Shown piece by piece: positions 1 to 13,184 of a DNA stretch of 64,000 bases. The notes beneath the pieces were generated by a model. It saw only the letters and a program-made list of their open reading frames with translations, was not told the DNA's origin and made no database searches. Every line of letters starts with the position of its first letter. Positions within the stretch are counted from its first letter, which is position 1. The position numbers were made by a program, and so were the translations under genes. Source of the DNA: Pantoea piersonii (GTDB lineage Bacteria; Pseudomonadota; Gammaproteobacteria; Enterobacterales; Enterobacteriaceae); the NCBI RefSeq assembly GCF_003612015.1, contig NZ_RARB01000001.1, forward strand, positions 744,001 through 808,000, given 5' to 3'.

Positions 1-706
1 GCAGGTTCTTCGCGCCGCCCATCAGATCCGCCACGTAGAAAAGGCCCATCGCCGGAATCAGCACCAGCAGACAGCCCGCGACAATGCCCGGCATCGTCAG
101 CGGCAGGATAATGCGGAAAAAAGTCTGCGCTTTGCTGGCGCCGAGGTCGCGCGCCGCTTCCAGACAGGCGCGATCCAGCTTCTCCAGGCTGGAGTAGAGC
201 GGCAGCACCATAAAGGGCAGCAGAATGTAGATCAGGCCGAGGATCACCGCCTGAGGCGTATACATAATGCGAAACGGCGTCTCAATTACGCCGAGCCACA
301 GCAGAAAGTCGTTCAGCCAGCCGCGCGTGCTGAGAAAGATTTTCAGCCCGTAAATACGGATCAGCGAGTTGGTCCAGAAGGGCACAATCAGCAGAAACAG
401 CATCAGCGGGCGCAGGCGCGCCGACAGCTTCGTCAGACACCAGGCGAAAGGATAGCCCAGCAGCAGGCAGCAGAGCGTAGCGATAACCGCCATATTGAGC
501 GAGTGCAGCAGCACTTCGCCATAGAGCGGATCGAGCAGCCGCGTATAGTTGCTGAGGGTGAACGCCATACGAACGAAGTGCGCATCGTCGCGCGTCAGAA
601 AGCTGGTGATAAAGATCATCAGGTTCGGCAGCAGCACGAACAGCGCCAGCCAGCCGACGATCAGCGCCGTCACGCTTTTCTGAAAACGGTTACGCATCAG
701 CTTCAT
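1..706 (-). CDS. potB: Spermidine/putrescine ABC transporter permease PotB (3' end beyond the window)
   Basis: Inner-membrane permease that, with PotC, forms the channel of the PotABCD polyamine importer. Reading down from the ATG at 704-706 gives a protein that tracks E. coli PotB almost residue by residue. It has an N-terminal membrane segment, a [23 protein letters not shown] periplasmic stretch, several hydrophobic helices, and the EAARDLGAS loop that docks on the ATPase. About 235 codons are visible; the last ~50 residues lie off the left edge. The start overlaps the potA 3' end by 17 nt, as expected for a translationally coupled potA-potB operon. An internal ATG at 695-697 is an alternative start. 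Confidence 0.95.
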   Translation of the reverse strand, partial: MKLMRNRFQKSVTALIVGWLALFVLLPNLMIFITSFLTRDDAHFVRMAFTLSNYTRLLDPLYGEVLLHSLNMAVIATLCCLLLGYPFAWCLTKLSARLRPLMLFLLIVPFWTNSLIRIYGLKIFLSTRGWLNDFLLWLGVIETPFRIMYTPQAVILGLIYILLPFMVLPLYSSLEKLDRACLEAARDLGASKAQTFFRIILPLTMPGIVAGCLLVLIPAMGLFYVADLMGGAKNL

Positions 707-1814
707 AGGGCAGTACCACCTCCCAGCTGGGAACCCAGTTCACCGCCATTTTTTGATTAAGGGAGTGATCGAAGTCGGGATCGTCCTCGTTAAAGAATTC
801 GCTGACCGTCACCAGCTTGCCATTTTCCAGCTCGACGGTGGATTCCAGCGTCATGCCTTTATAGTTGCGCTCGCGTACGTAGCCGATCAGGCCCTCTATC
901 GTCTGGTCGCTGTGCACTTCCTCAACGCGCAGATCTTCCGGACGCAGCAGAACATGCAGGCGATCGCCAGCGCTGACCGGAAAGGCGCAGTGGATATCGC
1001 ATTCGCGGCCTTCGACGCGGGCGCGCACGCGTGGCGCATCGCTGGCGTCGATAACGTCGGCGTCAAACACGTTGATCTCGCCGATAAAGCGCGCTACGAA
1101 CAGATTCTTCGGCTCTTCGTAGATTTCGCGCGGCGTGCCGTCCTGCTCAATCTTGCCGTCGCGCATCACCACGATACGGTCCGACATGGTCAGCGCCTCT
1201 TCCTGATCGTGCGTCACGAACACAAAGGTGATGCCGAGCCTGCGCTGCAGCGCTTTCAGTTCGTTCTGCATCTGCCTGCGCAGCTTGTAATCGAGCGCCG
1301 AGAGCGACTCGTCGAGCAGCAACACTTTGGGGCGATTTACCACCGCGCGCGCAATGGCGACGCGCTGCTGCTGACCGCCGGAGAGCTGATGAGGGCGACG
1401 ATCGGCGAAGCTTTCCAGCTGCACCATCGCCAGCGCCTCGTTGACGCGCGCGGCGATCTCCGCATTTGGCGTTTTCTGCATGCGCAGGCCGAAGGCGACG
1501 TTTTCAAAAACGGACATGTGCGGGAAGAGCGCGTAGCTCTGAAACACCGTGTTGACGTGGCGATGCTCGGCAGGCGTGTCGGTGATGTCGATGTCATCCA
1601 GCACCACGCGGCCGTTGTCGACCTCTTCAAGCCCGGCAATCAGGCGCAGGATAGTGGTTTTGCCGCAGCCCGACGGACCGAGCAGGGTAATAAATTCGCC
1701 GTGGTCGATGGTCAGGTTAAAGTCGCTGATAATGGACTTGCCGTCGAAAGCTTTACTGATGCCAGAAAGCGTAACCAGCGCCTGCTGCGCGCGTGTTTGC
1801 GTCATTTTAGTCAC
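690..1814 (-). CDS. potA: Spermidine/putrescine ABC transporter ATP-binding protein PotA
   Basis: Cytoplasmic ATPase that powers PotBC-mediated import of spermidine and putrescine. 374 aa, matching the family length. Visible motifs are Walker A GPSGCGKT (about residue 47), signature [14 protein letters not shown], Walker [12 protein letters not shown] and the H-loop VFVTHDQEE. The C-terminal third is the regulatory OB-like domain ([22 protein letters not shown]), close to E. coli PotA. First gene of the leftward pot operon; it diverges from pepT across a 284-bp intergenic region. Confidence 0.97.
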   Translation of the reverse strand: MTKMTQTRAQQALVTLSGISKAFDGKSIISDFNLTIDHGEFITLLGPSGCGKTTILRLIAGLEEVDNGRVVLDDIDITDTPAEHRHVNTVFQSYALFPHMSVFENVAFGLRMQKTPNAEIAARVNEALAMVQLESFADRRPHQLSGGQQQRVAIARAVVNRPKVLLLDESLSALDYKLRRQMQNELKALQRRLGITFVFVTHDQEEALTMSDRIVVMRDGKIEQDGTPREIYEEPKNLFVARFIGEINVFDADVIDASDAPRVRARVEGRECDIHCAFPVSAGDRLHVLLRPEDLRVEEVHSDQTIEGLIGYVRERNYKGMTLESTVELENGKLVTVSEFFNEDDPDFDHSLNQKMAVNWVPSWEVVLPYEADA

Positions 1815-2098
1815 TCAGTCGGTAATAAGGTCGAACAGGTTACAGCATAGCCGCTTACGTCGGCCAGCCAGCGAGAGGGCGCGATGATACCTGAAAAACG
1901 CGGCAATGCCATGTTTTGGCGGTGAAAAGAGGCGAATGCGCGTTTATAAACTCCCCTGACGACAGATGTTAAGCGCTGCGGTAAAAGATCCTTCTGCAAA
2001 TGCTCAGCGCAGGTTAACCTGTCAGTTAATGATATGACGCAACATGCGTCGGACGCGGCTGTTGATAATAATAGTCGGCTTCTTTTGAAGGATGGCAT

Positions 2099-3328
2099 AT
2101 GGATCAGTTACTTGAACGGTTTTTGAGTTATGTGGCGGTAGAGACGCAGGCAAAACCGCAGGCGCGTCAGGTGCCCAGCAGCGAAGGGCAGTGGACGCTG
2201 GCGCGCAAGCTGCAGGAAGAGCTGATTGCGCTTGGTTTTATTGACGTATCGCTTAGCGATCACTGCTGCGTAATGGGCACGCTGCCCGCTAATGTCGACT
2301 GGCCGACGCCGGTGATCGGTTTTATCTCGCATATGGATACCTCGCCCGACTTTACGGCGAAGAACGTAAACCCGCAGATTATCGAAAACTACCGCGGCGG
2401 CGATATCGCGCTCGGTATGGGTGAAGAAGTGCTGTCGCCGGTAATGTTTCCGGTGCTGCATAAGCTGACTGGCCATACCTTAATCACCACCGACGGCAAA
2501 ACGCTGCTCGGCGCTGATGATAAGGCGGGCATCGCCGAGATCATGACGGCGATGGCGCGTCTCGCGAAAGGGGATATTCCGCACGGCGCTATCCGCGTCG
2601 CCTTTACCCCGGATGAAGAGATCGGCCGCGGCACTTCCCATTTCGACGTTGAAGGTTTTGCCGCCGACTGGGCCTATACCATCGACGGCAGCGATCTGGG
2701 CGAATTTGAATATGAGAACTTTAACGCCGCATCGGCGGTGGTGAAGGTTGTCGGCAATAACGTCCATCCCGGCTCGGCGAAAGGCGTGATGGTGAACGCG
2801 CTGGATGTGGCGACGGCGTTTCATGCCGAAGTGCCGGCAAAAGAGCGTCCGCAGTTTACCGAAGGCTACGAAGGTTTTTATCATCTGCATCAGATGAAGG
2901 GGACGGTAGAGCACGCCGAGCTGCAGTACATTATCCGCGATTTCGACACCGACTCTTTCGAGCAGCGCAAGCAGGTACTGACGGCGATTGCCGAACGCAT
3001 CAACGCCGGGCTGCATAAAGACTGCTCTGTAACGGTGGAGATCAGCAACAGCTATCGCAATATGCGCGAGAAGGTCGAGCCGCATCCGCATATTATCGAG
3101 CTGGCGCTGCAGGCGATGCGCGACTGCGGCATTGAGCCGAAGGTGAAGCCGATTCGCGGCGGCACCGATGGTTCTGCGCTCTCATGGAAAGGGCTGCCCT
3201 GTCCGAACATCTTTACCGGCGGCTATAACTACCACGGCAAGCACGAGTTCGCTTCGCTCAATATTATGGCGCAGGCGGTGGATGTGATCGTGCGGCTGGC
3301 GGAACTGGCCGCAGAGAAAAAGGCATAA
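2099..3328 (+). CDS. pepT: Peptidase T (aminotripeptidase)
   Basis: Cytoplasmic zinc-dependent tripeptidase of family M20 that removes N-terminal residues from tripeptides. 409 aa, the usual PepT length (E. coli 408). Metal and catalytic motifs are in order: SHMDTSPD (metal His and catalytic Asp, about residue 78), GADDKAG (bridging Asp), TPDEEIGRG (catalytic Glu pair), IDGSDLGE, and a late YHGKHEF His. The ATG at 2099 is preceded by GAAGGA. It diverges from potA exactly as in E. coli. A short perfect inverted repeat (GACGCA-ACA-TGCGTC, 2036-2050) lies ~50 bp upstream of the start; its role is unknown. Confidence 0.97.
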   Translation: MDQLLERFLSYVAVETQAKPQARQVPSSEGQWTLARKLQEELIALGFIDVSLSDHCCVMGTLPANVDWPTPVIGFISHMDTSPDFTAKNVNPQIIENYRGGDIALGMGEEVLSPVMFPVLHKLTGHTLITTDGKTLLGADDKAGIAEIMTAMARLAKGDIPHGAIRVAFTPDEEIGRGTSHFDVEGFAADWAYTIDGSDLGEFEYENFNAASAVVKVVGNNVHPGSAKGVMVNALDVATAFHAEVPAKERPQFTEGYEGFYHLHQMKGTVEHAELQYIIRDFDTDSFEQRKQVLTAIAERINAGLHKDCSVTVEISNSYRNMREKVEPHPHIIELALQAMRDCGIEPKVKPIRGGTDGSALSWKGLPCPNIFTGGYNYHGKHEFASLNIMAQAVDVIVRLAELAAEKKA

Positions 3329-3330
3329 AA

Positions 3331-3350
3331 AACGCCTCCGTCAGGAGGCG
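3331..3350 (-). terminator. Intrinsic terminator of roxA, between the convergent pepT and roxA
   Basis: CGCCTCC-GTCA-GGAGGCG stem-loop (3333-3350). Read on the minus strand it is followed at once by a run of six Ts, the classic intrinsic terminator form for roxA. On the plus strand it starts just after the pepT stop but lacks a T tract. Confidence 0.85.
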
Positions 3351-3424
3351 TGGTGCTGGCGCGGGTGGCGTTGCTTTTCGGCTCACGCTACCCGCGCTTT
3401 CACGTCTGAGCCGTCTGCTGGTGA

Positions 3425-4552
3425 CTACTCGGCGTCGCCGAAGTACCAGTAACCGGCGTTCACCAGCGCCGCGATCTGCGCCAGCAGAGACGGGTCGTCC
3501 AGCGCCTCGCCGAAATCCTCCAGGCTCAGCGTCTGACGACGCGCCAGCGCCTTCAGCACCTCCGGCTGCGAACACTCGACGCGCTCGCCGTTGACGAAAA
3601 CCGCATCGCCAATCGTCAGCACGCGCAGGCCACCAAGACGCGTCAGCGTATCGCCCTGCTGCAGCGCATCGTAAACCTCATCAGGCTGATAGGGCGGCTC
3701 CGGCGGCGCGACGTCCAGCTCGTGACGCGACTGGGAGATAAACTCGCCGAACCAGTTAGCAAAGTGCTCTGGCTGGTCGATAACGTCGAGCATCACCTTG
3801 CGAATGCCCTCAATCTCCTGCGGCAGGATCTGCGACGGGCAGTCGCGCGCCGGCACCTCAGGATCGCTGTAGCGGTAGCTGCCCAGCTCGCGTGCCAGCA
3901 CATAATCAGCGAAGCCGCTGATCAGCTCGCGACCGTTGGGCGCACGGAAGCCGACAGAGTAGTTAATGGCGTTCTCCAGCGAATAGCCTTCGTGCGGGAA
4001 TCCCGGTGGAATATAGAGAATATCGCCCGGCTCCATCTCTTCATCGATGATGGCGTCGAAAGGCTCGACCTGCAGCAAATCGGGATGCGGGCAGTGCTGT
4101 TTCATCGGCACTTTCTCGCCGACGCGCCAGCGACGACGACCGGTACCCTGAATAATAAAGACGTCATACTGATCGAAGTGCGGACCCACGCCGCCGCCCG
4201 GCACGGCAAAAGAGATCATCAGATCGTCGATGCGCCAGTCCGGCAAAAAGCGGAAGGGGCGCATCAGCGCTGCGGAAGGCTCATGCCAGTGGTTCACCGC
4301 CTGCACCAGCAGCGACCAGTTGTTTTCGCCCAGGTGATCGTAGCTCTCGAAGGGACCATGGCTGACCTGCCATTTACCGTCGTTATGGCTGACCAGGCGG
4401 CTGTCCACCTCATTTTCCATCGCCAGTCCGGCCAGCTCGTCAGGAGAAATGGGATCGATAAAGTTTTTAAAACCGCGCTTGAGCAGCACCGGGCGTTTTT
4501 GCCAGTAGCGCTGAATAAAGTCGGGCCAGTTAAGATCGAGCTGATAATCCAT
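3425..4552 (-). CDS. roxA: 50S ribosomal protein L16 arginine 3-hydroxylase RoxA (YcfD)
   Basis: JmjC-type Fe(II)/2-oxoglutarate oxygenase that hydroxylates an arginine of ribosomal protein L16. The ATG at 4550-4552 (MDYQLDLNWPDF) is chosen because it aligns with the E. coli start (MEYQL); an upstream ATG at 4567 would add five residues. The iron-binding facial triad is visible as PHFDQYD (His-x-Asp) and a later FPHEGY His. Length 375 aa, as expected. It lies 57 bp downstream of phoQ on the same strand, so it may be read from the phoPQ promoter, as the order in E. coli also allows. Confidence 0.95.
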   Translation of the reverse strand: MDYQLDLNWPDFIQRYWQKRPVLLKRGFKNFIDPISPDELAGLAMENEVDSRLVSHNDGKWQVSHGPFESYDHLGENNWSLLVQAVNHWHEPSAALMRPFRFLPDWRIDDLMISFAVPGGGVGPHFDQYDVFIIQGTGRRRWRVGEKVPMKQHCPHPDLLQVEPFDAIIDEEMEPGDILYIPPGFPHEGYSLENAINYSVGFRAPNGRELISGFADYVLARELGSYRYSDPEVPARDCPSQILPQEIEGIRKVMLDVIDQPEHFANWFGEFISQSRHELDVAPPEPPYQPDEVYDALQQGDTLTRLGGLRVLTIGDAVFVNGERVECSQPEVLKALARRQTLSLEDFGEALDDPSLLAQIAALVNAGYWYFGDAE

Positions 4553-4609
4553 AGAGTAGTTCCACACAGGGCTGTAAATGCAGGCAAGTATAACAGCCTG
4601 CGCGCCTTT

Positions 4610-6070
4610 CTACTCGCGGCGATGTTCGACTTCCTGACGTCTGAAGATCACTTCCATTCGCGCGCCGCCCAGCGCGCTGGAGGTGGCGATAATCTGGCCC
4701 TCATACTGCTCCAGAATATCGAGCGCCACCGCCAGGCCTAAACCCTGGCCAGGGCGCAGCGTATCGGCGCGCTGGCCGCGCACGAACACCAGGTCGCGCT
4801 TGCTTTCAGGAATGCCGGGGCCGTCGTCGTCGATAAACAGATGCAGCGTCTGATCGGTCTGCCGCACGCTCACTTCGATAAACTCCAGACAATATTTACA
4901 GGCGTTGTCCAGCACGTTGCCCAGCACTTCCATAAAGTCGTTTTTATCGCCGATAAAGGTCACTTCCGGCGAGACGTCCAGCGTAATCTCAACCCCTTTG
5001 AGCTGATAAACCTTGTTGAGCGCCGAACAGAGGCTGTCGAGCAGCACTGACACCGGATGCAGGTCGCGCAGCAGCGGATTGTGATCGGCGTGCATGCTGG
5101 CGCGGTGCAGGTAGTAGCCGATCTGCTGCGAAATACGGCTGATCTGCTCCAGCATCACCGGCTCAGCCTGCTCGATGGTGATATCCTTGCCGTTACGCAG
5201 CGAACGCAGCGTGCTTTGCAGCACCGCCAGCGGCGTTTTCAGACTGTGCGTCAGATCGGAGAGGGTAGTGCGGTAGCGGGTATAGCGCTGGCGCTCGTTG
5301 CTCAGCAGCAGGTTCAGGTTGCGCACCAGACTGCGCAGCTCCTGCGGCGGCGAATCTTCCAGGTTTTCACGCTGGCTGGTTTCCAGCTCCCGTACCTGCG
5401 TAGCGAGATGACCAATCGGGCGCAGGCTCCAGTGCGCCGCCAGCCACAGCAGCGGGATCACCAGAATAAGGTTAGCGGCCAGCACGTAGCTGAACCATGA
5501 CCAGACCACGTCGGAGTGCTGCAGCTCCTGGGGAATAGAGTCCACCACCACAATGGTCAACGCCGGCAGGTTGGTGGTGGCGTCATAGCGGTTGACCGCG
5601 ACGGAGTGGGTAAAGGTGTCGTTGTTATTGTTATCAATGGCGTGCAGCCGCTTCTGCGCCGAGAGATCGTTGCCTATCGCCATCGCGCTGGTGCGGTTAC
5701 TGGTGTCAATCTCGTAAAAGTCGGGCTTTAGCAGCCACTCATGGCGGATTTTGGCGCGAATTTCCGGCACGTCACGCTGCTGCCACAGCAGCTTGCCGTG
5801 CTCATCGTAAATAAACACCAGCGTCGGAAAGTTGAGCGTCATCCGCTCCGGCTGGGCGATAGTGAGGCGGTTATTTTGCCACTGCGCCAGCGTAAAGAAG
5901 AGGTTGCTTTCGCCGCGCATCACGCGATAGGTGTTCTTGTCGAAGCTCACCACATAGCCGATCACGGCCACCATGCCGTACGACAGAGAGAGAAACAGCA
6001 CAATAGCTGAACAGGCCAGTAAAAAGCGGGCGCGTAGCGAAAGCGGACGATAACGTTGGAACCAGCGCAT
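4610..6070 (-). CDS. phoQ: Two-component sensor histidine kinase PhoQ
   Basis: Inner-membrane sensor of low Mg2+, acidic pH and cationic peptides that phosphorylates PhoP. 486 aa, the usual length. The first TM helix spans about residues 17-39, followed by an acidic periplasmic PAS-like domain, a second TM at about 194-214, and a HAMP segment. The phospho-acceptor H-box is [14 protein letters not shown], and the ATPase motifs include NVLDNACKY (N box), DDDGPGIP (G1) and GQGLGLAV (G2). Its ATG overlaps the phoP TGA by one base (TGATG), so the pair is translationally coupled. Confidence 0.97.
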   Translation of the reverse strand: MRWFQRYRPLSLRARFLLACSAIVLFLSLSYGMVAVIGYVVSFDKNTYRVMRGESNLFFTLAQWQNNRLTIAQPERMTLNFPTLVFIYDEHGKLLWQQRDVPEIRAKIRHEWLLKPDFYEIDTSNRTSAMAIGNDLSAQKRLHAIDNNNNDTFTHSVAVNRYDATTNLPALTIVVVDSIPQELQHSDVVWSWFSYVLAANLILVIPLLWLAAHWSLRPIGHLATQVRELETSQRENLEDSPPQELRSLVRNLNLLLSNERQRYTRYRTTLSDLTHSLKTPLAVLQSTLRSLRNGKDITIEQAEPVMLEQISRISQQIGYYLHRASMHADHNPLLRDLHPVSVLLDSLCSALNKVYQLKGVEITLDVSPEVTFIGDKNDFMEVLGNVLDNACKYCLEFIEVSVRQTDQTLHLFIDDDGPGIPESKRDLVFVRGQRADTLRPGQGLGLAVALDILEQYEGQIIATSSALGGARMEVIFRRQEVEHRRE

Positions 6071-6738
6071 CAGAGATCGAAGCGGTATCCCTGACCGCGT
6101 ACGGTAGTAATCACCTCATCCGCATGCAGCGCCTGAATTTTTTTACGCAGTCGACCCATCAGCACGTCAATAGTATGGCTTTCGCGCAGTTCCGCATCGG
6201 GATAGAGCTGCAGCATCAGGGAATCTTTGCTCACCACTTTACCGGCGTTGCGGATCAGCGTTTCGACGATGGTGTATTCAAAAGCGGTCAGCTTCACCGG
6301 CTGCTCATGGATAGTCAGCTCGCGGCGCGAGAGATCGACCTGAAACGGCGCCATGTCGATAATTTGCGAAGCGTGTCCGCTGTTGCGGCGCATCAGCGCC
6401 TGCAGGCGCGCGGCCACTTCTTCAATATGGAAAGGTTTGGTGACGTAGTCATCGGCGCCAGCTTCCAGCGCTTCGACTTTGGCCTGCCAGCCTTCGCGCG
6501 CGGTCAGTACCAGAATCGGCTGCCGCACCGACTGACTGCGCCAGCGGCGGATCAGCGACATGCCATCTTCATCCGGCAGGCCAAGATCGACCAGCGCGAT
6601 ATCCGGCAAATGCTCCTGTAAAAAATAGTCGGCTTCCTTTGCGTCCTCTGCTGCGTCTACCTGATGGCCCATTTCACGCAGTTGAACTGCAAGATGATGG
6701 CGCAGCAGAGCATTATCTTCCACAACCAAAACACGCAT
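6070..6738 (-). CDS. phoP: Two-component response regulator PhoP
   Basis: OmpR-class DNA-binding response regulator for Mg2+ homeostasis, outer-membrane remodelling and peptide resistance. 222-aa product (E. coli 223). The receiver domain starts [16 protein letters not shown], with the acidic pocket, phospho-acceptor Asp in [14 protein letters not shown], Thr in VLTAREG and Lys in YVTKPF. The C-terminal winged helix ends [12 protein letters not shown]. Transcribed leftward with phoQ; the upstream gap carries a PhoP box and a correctly spaced -10. Confidence 0.98.
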   Translation of the reverse strand: MRVLVVEDNALLRHHLAVQLREMGHQVDAAEDAKEADYFLQEHLPDIALVDLGLPDEDGMSLIRRWRSQSVRQPILVLTAREGWQAKVEALEAGADDYVTKPFHIEEVAARLQALMRRNSGHASQIIDMAPFQVDLSRRELTIHEQPVKLTAFEYTIVETLIRNAGKVVSKDSLMLQLYPDAELRESHTIDVLMGRLRKKIQALHADEVITTVRGQGYRFDL

Positions 6739-6776
6739 GGCTTTTCCTTACTCTCAGAGCATTTAAGTAAGGATAA

Positions 6777-6811
6777 AGTATACGCAAAAACATTTAAACA
6801 ACAGCTTAACG
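6777..6811 (-). promoter_or_regulatory. PhoP-box promoter upstream of phoPQ
   Basis: On the minus strand the sequence reads CGTTAA-N5-TGTTTA (6811-6795), a direct hexamer repeat matching the PhoP box (T/G)GTTTA-N5-(T/G)GTTTA at 4/6 and 6/6. After 12 bp comes TATACT (6782-6777), a good -10. No -35 is needed in this architecture. This is the layout of the autoregulated phoP promoter in enterobacteria; regulation itself is inferred. Confidence 0.75.
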
Positions 6812-6834
6812 CAGGCGGGACTGGCCCGCCTGCG
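6810..6834 (-). terminator. Stem-loop after purB
   Basis: Perfect 10-bp GC-rich stem CGCAGGCGGG / CCCGCCTGCG with a 5-nt loop, just past the purB stop on the minus strand. There is only a weak T stretch after it (GTTAAG). It abuts and slightly overlaps the PhoP box, so it may insulate phoPQ from purB read-through. Confidence 0.6.
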
Positions 6835-6841
6835 TCTGCGC

Positions 6842-8895
<2,054 letters not shown>

Positions 8896-8928
8896 GGTTA
8901 CTCCTGTCTACGCGTCAGCAAAGCCGAC

Positions 8929-10041
8929 TCAATCCGCGGTCAGCGGCAGCCGCTCTTCGATAATGCCGCCGCCGAGGCAGATTTCGCCGAGGTAGAAGAC
9001 GGCGGACTGGCCCGGCGTCACCGCCGCGACCGGCGCGTCGAAACGCACCTCGATACGATCTTCGCCGCGCGGCACGATCTCGCAGGGAATATCTGTCTGG
9101 CGATAGCGCGTTTTCACCGTACAGCGCAGCGGGGCGGTGACAGGCTGGCGATCGACCCAGTGCAGCTGCTGAGCGATCAGACCCACTGACATCAGGCGCG
9201 GATGGTCGCCGCCTTGCGCCACGATCAGGCGATTACGCGCGACGTCTTTATCCACCACGTACCAGGGATCGTCATTGCTCTCTTTCAGACCGCCGATGCC
9301 CAGGCCCTTGCGCTGACCCAGCGTATGGTACATCAGACCCTGATGCTCGCCGACCACCTGCCCATCCACGGTTTCAATCACGCCCGGCTGCGCCGGTAAA
9401 TAGCGGCCAAGGAAGTCGCGGAATTTGCGTTCACCGATAAAGCAGATGCCGGTGGAGTCCTTTTTCTTCGCGGTGATGAGATCGAGCTCTTCGGCGATGC
9501 GGCGCACCTCCGGCTTCTCCAGTTCGCCCACCGGAAACAGGCTCTGCGCGATCTGTTCATGGCTCAGCGTATAGAGGAAATAGCTCTGATCTTTGTTGCC
9601 GTCGAGGCCGCGCAGCAGCTGGCTTTTGCCGTCGACGTCCGCGCGGCGCACGTAGTGGCCAGTGGCGATGTAGTCCGCGCCGAGATCTTCTGCCGCAAAC
9701 TCCAGGAAGGCTTTAAATTTGATCTCTTTGTTGCAGAGAATATCGGGATTGGGCGTGCGGCCCGCTTTGTACTCTTCGAGGAAGTGCTCGAAGACGTTGT
9801 CCCAGTACTCTGCCGCAAAGTTGATTTTATGCAGTTTGATGCCGAGTTTATCGCAGACCGCCTGCGCATCCGCCAGATCGTCCGCGGCAGTACAATACTC
9901 CTCGCCGTCGTCTTCCTCCCAGTTCTTCATGAACAGGCCTTCTACCTGATAGCCCTGCTGCTGCAGTAACCAGGCGGATACGGAAGAATCGACGCCGCCG
10001 GACATACCGACGATCACTTTTTTCTGGCTGTTGTCAGACAT
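8929..10041 (-). CDS. mnmA: tRNA-specific 2-thiouridylase MnmA
   Basis: Inserts sulfur at U34 of tRNA Lys, Glu and Gln, receiving it from the TusBCD-TusE relay. The ATG at 10039-10041 ([16 protein letters not shown]) is used; the frame is open 22 codons upstream. Features are the PP-loop GMSGGVDSS near residue 13, nucleophilic Cys in [10 protein letters not shown], and the second catalytic Cys in [12 protein letters not shown]. 370 aa, as expected. 43 bp downstream of nudJ, in the same operon. Confidence 0.97.
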   Translation of the reverse strand: MSDNSQKKVIVGMSGGVDSSVSAWLLQQQGYQVEGLFMKNWEEDDGEEYCTAADDLADAQAVCDKLGIKLHKINFAAEYWDNVFEHFLEEYKAGRTPNPDILCNKEIKFKAFLEFAAEDLGADYIATGHYVRRADVDGKSQLLRGLDGNKDQSYFLYTLSHEQIAQSLFPVGELEKPEVRRIAEELDLITAKKKDSTGICFIGERKFRDFLGRYLPAQPGVIETVDGQVVGEHQGLMYHTLGQRKGLGIGGLKESNDDPWYVVDKDVARNRLIVAQGGDHPRLMSVGLIAQQLHWVDRQPVTAPLRCTVKTRYRQTDIPCEIVPRGEDRIEVRFDAPVAAVTPGQSAVFYLGEICLGGGIIEERLPLTAD

Positions 10042-10084
10042 GACGCACTCTTGATTACGATAAAAAAACAGGCGGCGTATTCTA

Positions 10085-10558
10085 TCACGCGTCGGCGTGG
10101 TGCGCACCCTCGTGAAACGGCCACTGAAACGGCGCGATCAGATGCAGCGGATAGCGCGCGCCCTGTTGCCACAGCCTGACGCTTTCGGCGACCAGCGGCG
10201 AACGCAGGTTATCTGCGGCGATAATCTGCTCCGCTGTGCGCCACCAGCAGCAGTCGATATCGCTGTCCTGCGGGGCGGTGGGCAGTTTTTCGGGCAGATC
10301 GACGCCAAACAGAAAACGCACAAAAGGCGTATTGTCCGGCGCGATCCACTGCTGGACGCCGAGGAAATAGTCGAGTGCGCAATCAATCCCGGTCTCTTCA
10401 CGCAGCTCGCGACGGGCTGCCTCCAGCAGCGTTTCGTCCGCTTCCAGATGACCGGCGGGCTGGTTCCAGGTGGCGCGACCTTTAACCCGCTCCTCTACTA
10501 CTAACAGTTCCCCTTCGGCCTGAACGATACAGGCGACGGTGACATGAGGTTTAAACAT
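10085..10558 (-). CDS. nudJ: Nudix phosphatase NudJ
   Basis: Nudix hydrolase; the E. coli homologue hydrolyses nucleoside tri- and diphosphates and the thiamine precursor HMP-PP. 157 aa. The Nudix box is complete: [17 protein letters not shown] followed by REETGI (about residues 37-59). Immediately upstream of mnmA, as in E. coli. Confidence 0.95.
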   Translation of the reverse strand: MFKPHVTVACIVQAEGELLVVEERVKGRATWNQPAGHLEADETLLEAARRELREETGIDCALDYFLGVQQWIAPDNTPFVRFLFGVDLPEKLPTAPQDSDIDCCWWRTAEQIIAADNLRSPLVAESVRLWQQGARYPLHLIAPFQWPFHEGAHHADA

Positions 10559-10608
10559 CGATCCTCCGGGATTGTTAACCTGACGTTATGAAAAAAGAAC
10601 GAACAGCC

Positions 10609-11277
10609 TTACGCCGAATCGTCTGCCTCGCGCCACTCGCCAGGCGCTAACGCATCGAGCCGATAGTCGCCCATCGCATAGCGGATAAGGCGCAGTGTAG
10701 GGTGGCCGATATGCGCCGTCATGCGCCTTACCTGGCGGTTGCGGCCCTCATAGAGCGTGACCTTGAGCCAGCTGGTCGGAATCGCTTTTCGTTCGCGAAT
10801 CGGCGGCTGACGCGGCCATAGCCAGGCGGGCTCGTCGACCTTTTCTATGCCTGCGGGCAGCGTAGGGCCATCTTTCAGATTAACGCCACTGCGCAGCGCC
10901 GCGAGAGCCGCCTCCTGCGGCTCGCCCTCGACCTGAACATAATAGATTTTACCCGTGCGTTTGCCGGGCTGCGTCAGCGCCGCCTGTAGCGCGCCGTCGT
11001 TGGTCAGCACCATCAGCCCTTCGCTGTCGCGATCGAGGCGACCGGCGGCATAGACATCGTTGACCGGGATAAAATCCTTCAGCGTCTGGCGGCCAGCCTC
11101 GTCGCTAAACTGTGGCAGAACATCGAATGGTTTGTTAAATAATATGACGCGCCGTGGTCCGCGTGGGCGCGGCGATTTGCGCTGAGCGCCGCGTGGCGTG
11201 CGGTCAGGGCGTTTATGCTGGTGAATTTGCTGAGAACTTTTTCGCATGAGCTTTGCAGTCGGTGACAATCGGCGCAT
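10609..11277 (-). CDS. rluE: 23S rRNA pseudouridine(2457) synthase RluE
   Basis: Converts U2457 of 23S rRNA to pseudouridine. 222 aa with a basic, Arg-rich N-terminal ~40 residues and then the RsuA-family catalytic core. The catalytic Asp is in [13 protein letters not shown], and later motifs [14 protein letters not shown] and [11 protein letters not shown] are typical. The start at 11277 is used; an ATG at 11247 is also possible. Divergent from icd, as in E. coli. Confidence 0.95.
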   Translation of the reverse strand: MRRLSPTAKLMRKSSQQIHQHKRPDRTPRGAQRKSPRPRGPRRVILFNKPFDVLPQFSDEAGRQTLKDFIPVNDVYAAGRLDRDSEGLMVLTNDGALQAALTQPGKRTGKIYYVQVEGEPQEAALAALRSGVNLKDGPTLPAGIEKVDEPAWLWPRQPPIRERKAIPTSWLKVTLYEGRNRQVRRMTAHIGHPTLRLIRYAMGDYRLDALAPGEWREADDSA

Positions 11278-11373
11278 TATAACGCGAAACGGTGACGATT
11301 GGCGCGGCGTAAATATTCAAGTATCATGGCGTCACATCTTACAATTTATTAACAAAACGCCCAGGAGAGGTTA

Positions 11374-12624
11374 ATGGAAAGCAAAGTAGTTGTTCCGGCG
11401 GAAGGTCAGAAAATCACCCTGGATCAGGGCAAGATCAATGTGCCGAATAACCCGATCATTCCTTACATTGAAGGTGATGGCATTGGCGTTGACGTTTCTC
11501 CGGTCATGCTGAAGGTCGTCGATGCTGCGGTGAAAAAAGCCTATAACGGCGAGCGCAAAATCTCCTGGATGGAGATCTATACCGGTGAGAAATCGGTAGA
11601 GCTCTACGGCCAGGATGTCTGGCTGCCGCAGGAAACCCTCGACCTGATCAAAGAGTATCGCGTTGCTATCAAAGGCCCGCTGACCACGCCGGTTGGCGGC
11701 GGCATCCGTTCACTGAACGTTGCGCTGCGTCAGGAGCTCGACCTCTATGTTTGCCTGCGTCCGGTTCGCTACTACAAAGGCACCCCGAGCCCGGTCAAAC
11801 GTCCTGAAGACACCGATATGGTGATCTTCCGTGAAAACTCTGAAGATATCTACGCTGGTATCGAGTGGAAAGCGGGTTCTGCCGAAGCGGACAAAGTGAT
11901 CAAGTTCCTGCGCGAAGAGATGGGCGTGAAGAAAATCCGCTTCCCGCAGGATTGCGGCATCGGCGTGAAGCCGTGTTCGGAAGAGGGCACCAAACGTCTG
12001 GTGCGCGCGGCGATTGAGTATGCGATCACCAATGACCGCGACTCTCTGACGCTGGTGCACAAAGGCAACATCATGAAATTCACCGAAGGCGCATTCAAAG
12101 ACTGGGGCTACCAGCTGGCGAAAGAAGAGTTCGGCGCAGAGCTGCTGGACGGCGGCCCGTGGATGAAGATCAAAAACCCGAACACCGGTAAAGATATCAT
12201 CGTTAAAGATGTCATTGCCGATGCGTTCCTGCAGCAGATCCTGCTGCGTCCGGCGGAATACGACGTTATCGCCTGTATGAACCTGAACGGCGACTATATT
12301 TCCGACGCCCTGGCGGCGCAGGTTGGCGGCATCGGTATCGCACCGGGCGCGAACATCGGCGACGAATGCGCGCTGTTTGAAGCGACTCACGGCACCGCGC
12401 CGAAATATGCTGGTCAGGATAAAGTGAACCCAGGTTCCGTTATTCTGTCTGCAGAAATGATGCTGCGTCATATGCAGTGGTTCGAAGCGGCTGACCTGAT
12501 TGTTAAAGGCATGGAAGGCGCTATCGCCAACAAGACCGTGACCTATGACTTTGAACGCCTGATGGATGGCGCTAAGCTGCTGAAATGCTCAGAGTTTGGC
12601 GACGCAATCATCGAAAACATGTAA
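11374..12624 (+). CDS. icd: Isocitrate dehydrogenase (NADP+)
   Basis: TCA-cycle enzyme converting isocitrate to 2-oxoglutarate with NADPH and CO2. 416 aa, identical in length to E. coli Icd. The substrate-binding and AceK-phosphorylated serine lies in [13 protein letters not shown]. Later motifs include [17 protein letters not shown] (Mg2+-binding Asp residues) and [13 protein letters not shown] (cofactor region). The SD AGGAGAGG lies 5 nt before the ATG. The 3' end of icd is a known phage attachment site in E. coli (e14, phage 21), and the region after it here is AT-rich. Confidence 0.99.
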   Translation: MESKVVVPAEGQKITLDQGKINVPNNPIIPYIEGDGIGVDVSPVMLKVVDAAVKKAYNGERKISWMEIYTGEKSVELYGQDVWLPQETLDLIKEYRVAIKGPLTTPVGGGIRSLNVALRQELDLYVCLRPVRYYKGTPSPVKRPEDTDMVIFRENSEDIYAGIEWKAGSAEADKVIKFLREEMGVKKIRFPQDCGIGVKPCSEEGTKRLVRAAIEYAITNDRDSLTLVHKGNIMKFTEGAFKDWGYQLAKEEFGAELLDGGPWMKIKNPNTGKDIIVKDVIADAFLQQILLRPAEYDVIACMNLNGDYISDALAAQVGGIGIAPGANIGDECALFEATHGTAPKYAGQDKVNPGSVILSAEMMLRHMQWFEAADLIVKGMEGAIANKTVTYDFERLMDGAKLLKCSEFGDAIIENM

Positions 12625-12642
12625 GTTAGCGTAGTTAACTTT

Positions 12643-12679
12643 AAAGCCAGCATAGCTGTTACAGGCATGCTGGCTTTTT
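12643..12679 (+). terminator. Intrinsic terminator of icd
   Basis: AAAGCCAGCAT / ATGCTGGCTTT 11-bp stem (12643-12653 with 12667-12677) followed by TTTTT. Good match to a bidirectional intrinsic terminator. Confidence 0.9.
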
Positions 12680-13184
12680 AATGCGCCAGATTCTTTCCCA
12701 AAATCGTTTTCCAGAACCCTGTAAATTTCACGCTTCAGACGGCAATGGCTATCTTGTCTTTTCCTCTGTTGCTATTTATCTGCCGGGTATTGTAAAGCTT
12801 ATGCGCCAGCCATATTGGGGGCATTTCCTGCCCGCAATCACTTACACAGGCAAGTTAACGTGTTTCTTGGGCAGCTTCATCAGTAAATAGCTGCGGGTAA
12901 AAGCTTCAGATAAAAGTGCTAAAATAATAAATGCGATTAGATCCTCTTCTTATAAAAACAGCTAACGCTTCATAAATACCATCAGGCGAGGCGGGGCGTT
13001 CCCTGGCGTTGTTAAGCCTCAATCCTGCCGCTATATAAATTACCTTTACCCCTTTACATCTTCTTATTTTTTATCATGGTTGCCATTTTGGTAATTATAA
13101 TCTTTGCTTTTTTACGCGTGATATAGATTATGGTGATAGCGGATATATTCATACTTTTAACTTTAACAAGGAGTTAACCTCCCT
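12680..13184. other. AT-rich intergenic stretch, no supported gene
   Basis: About 500 bp between the icd terminator and a DUF1090 gene. The only open frame (12681-12890) lacks an SD and has no recognisable composition. The last 130 bp are strongly AT-rich (around TTTTTTATCATGG) and probably contain the promoter of the following gene. Confidence 0.5.

Noticed and set aside
753..1850. Long plus-strand frame (365 codons) across potA
   Set aside because: Antisense shadow of potA, His/Arg/Gln-rich composition, no SD; potA is certain.
12681..12890. 69-codon frame after the icd terminator
   Set aside because: Begins right at the terminator, no SD and no protein-like pattern.
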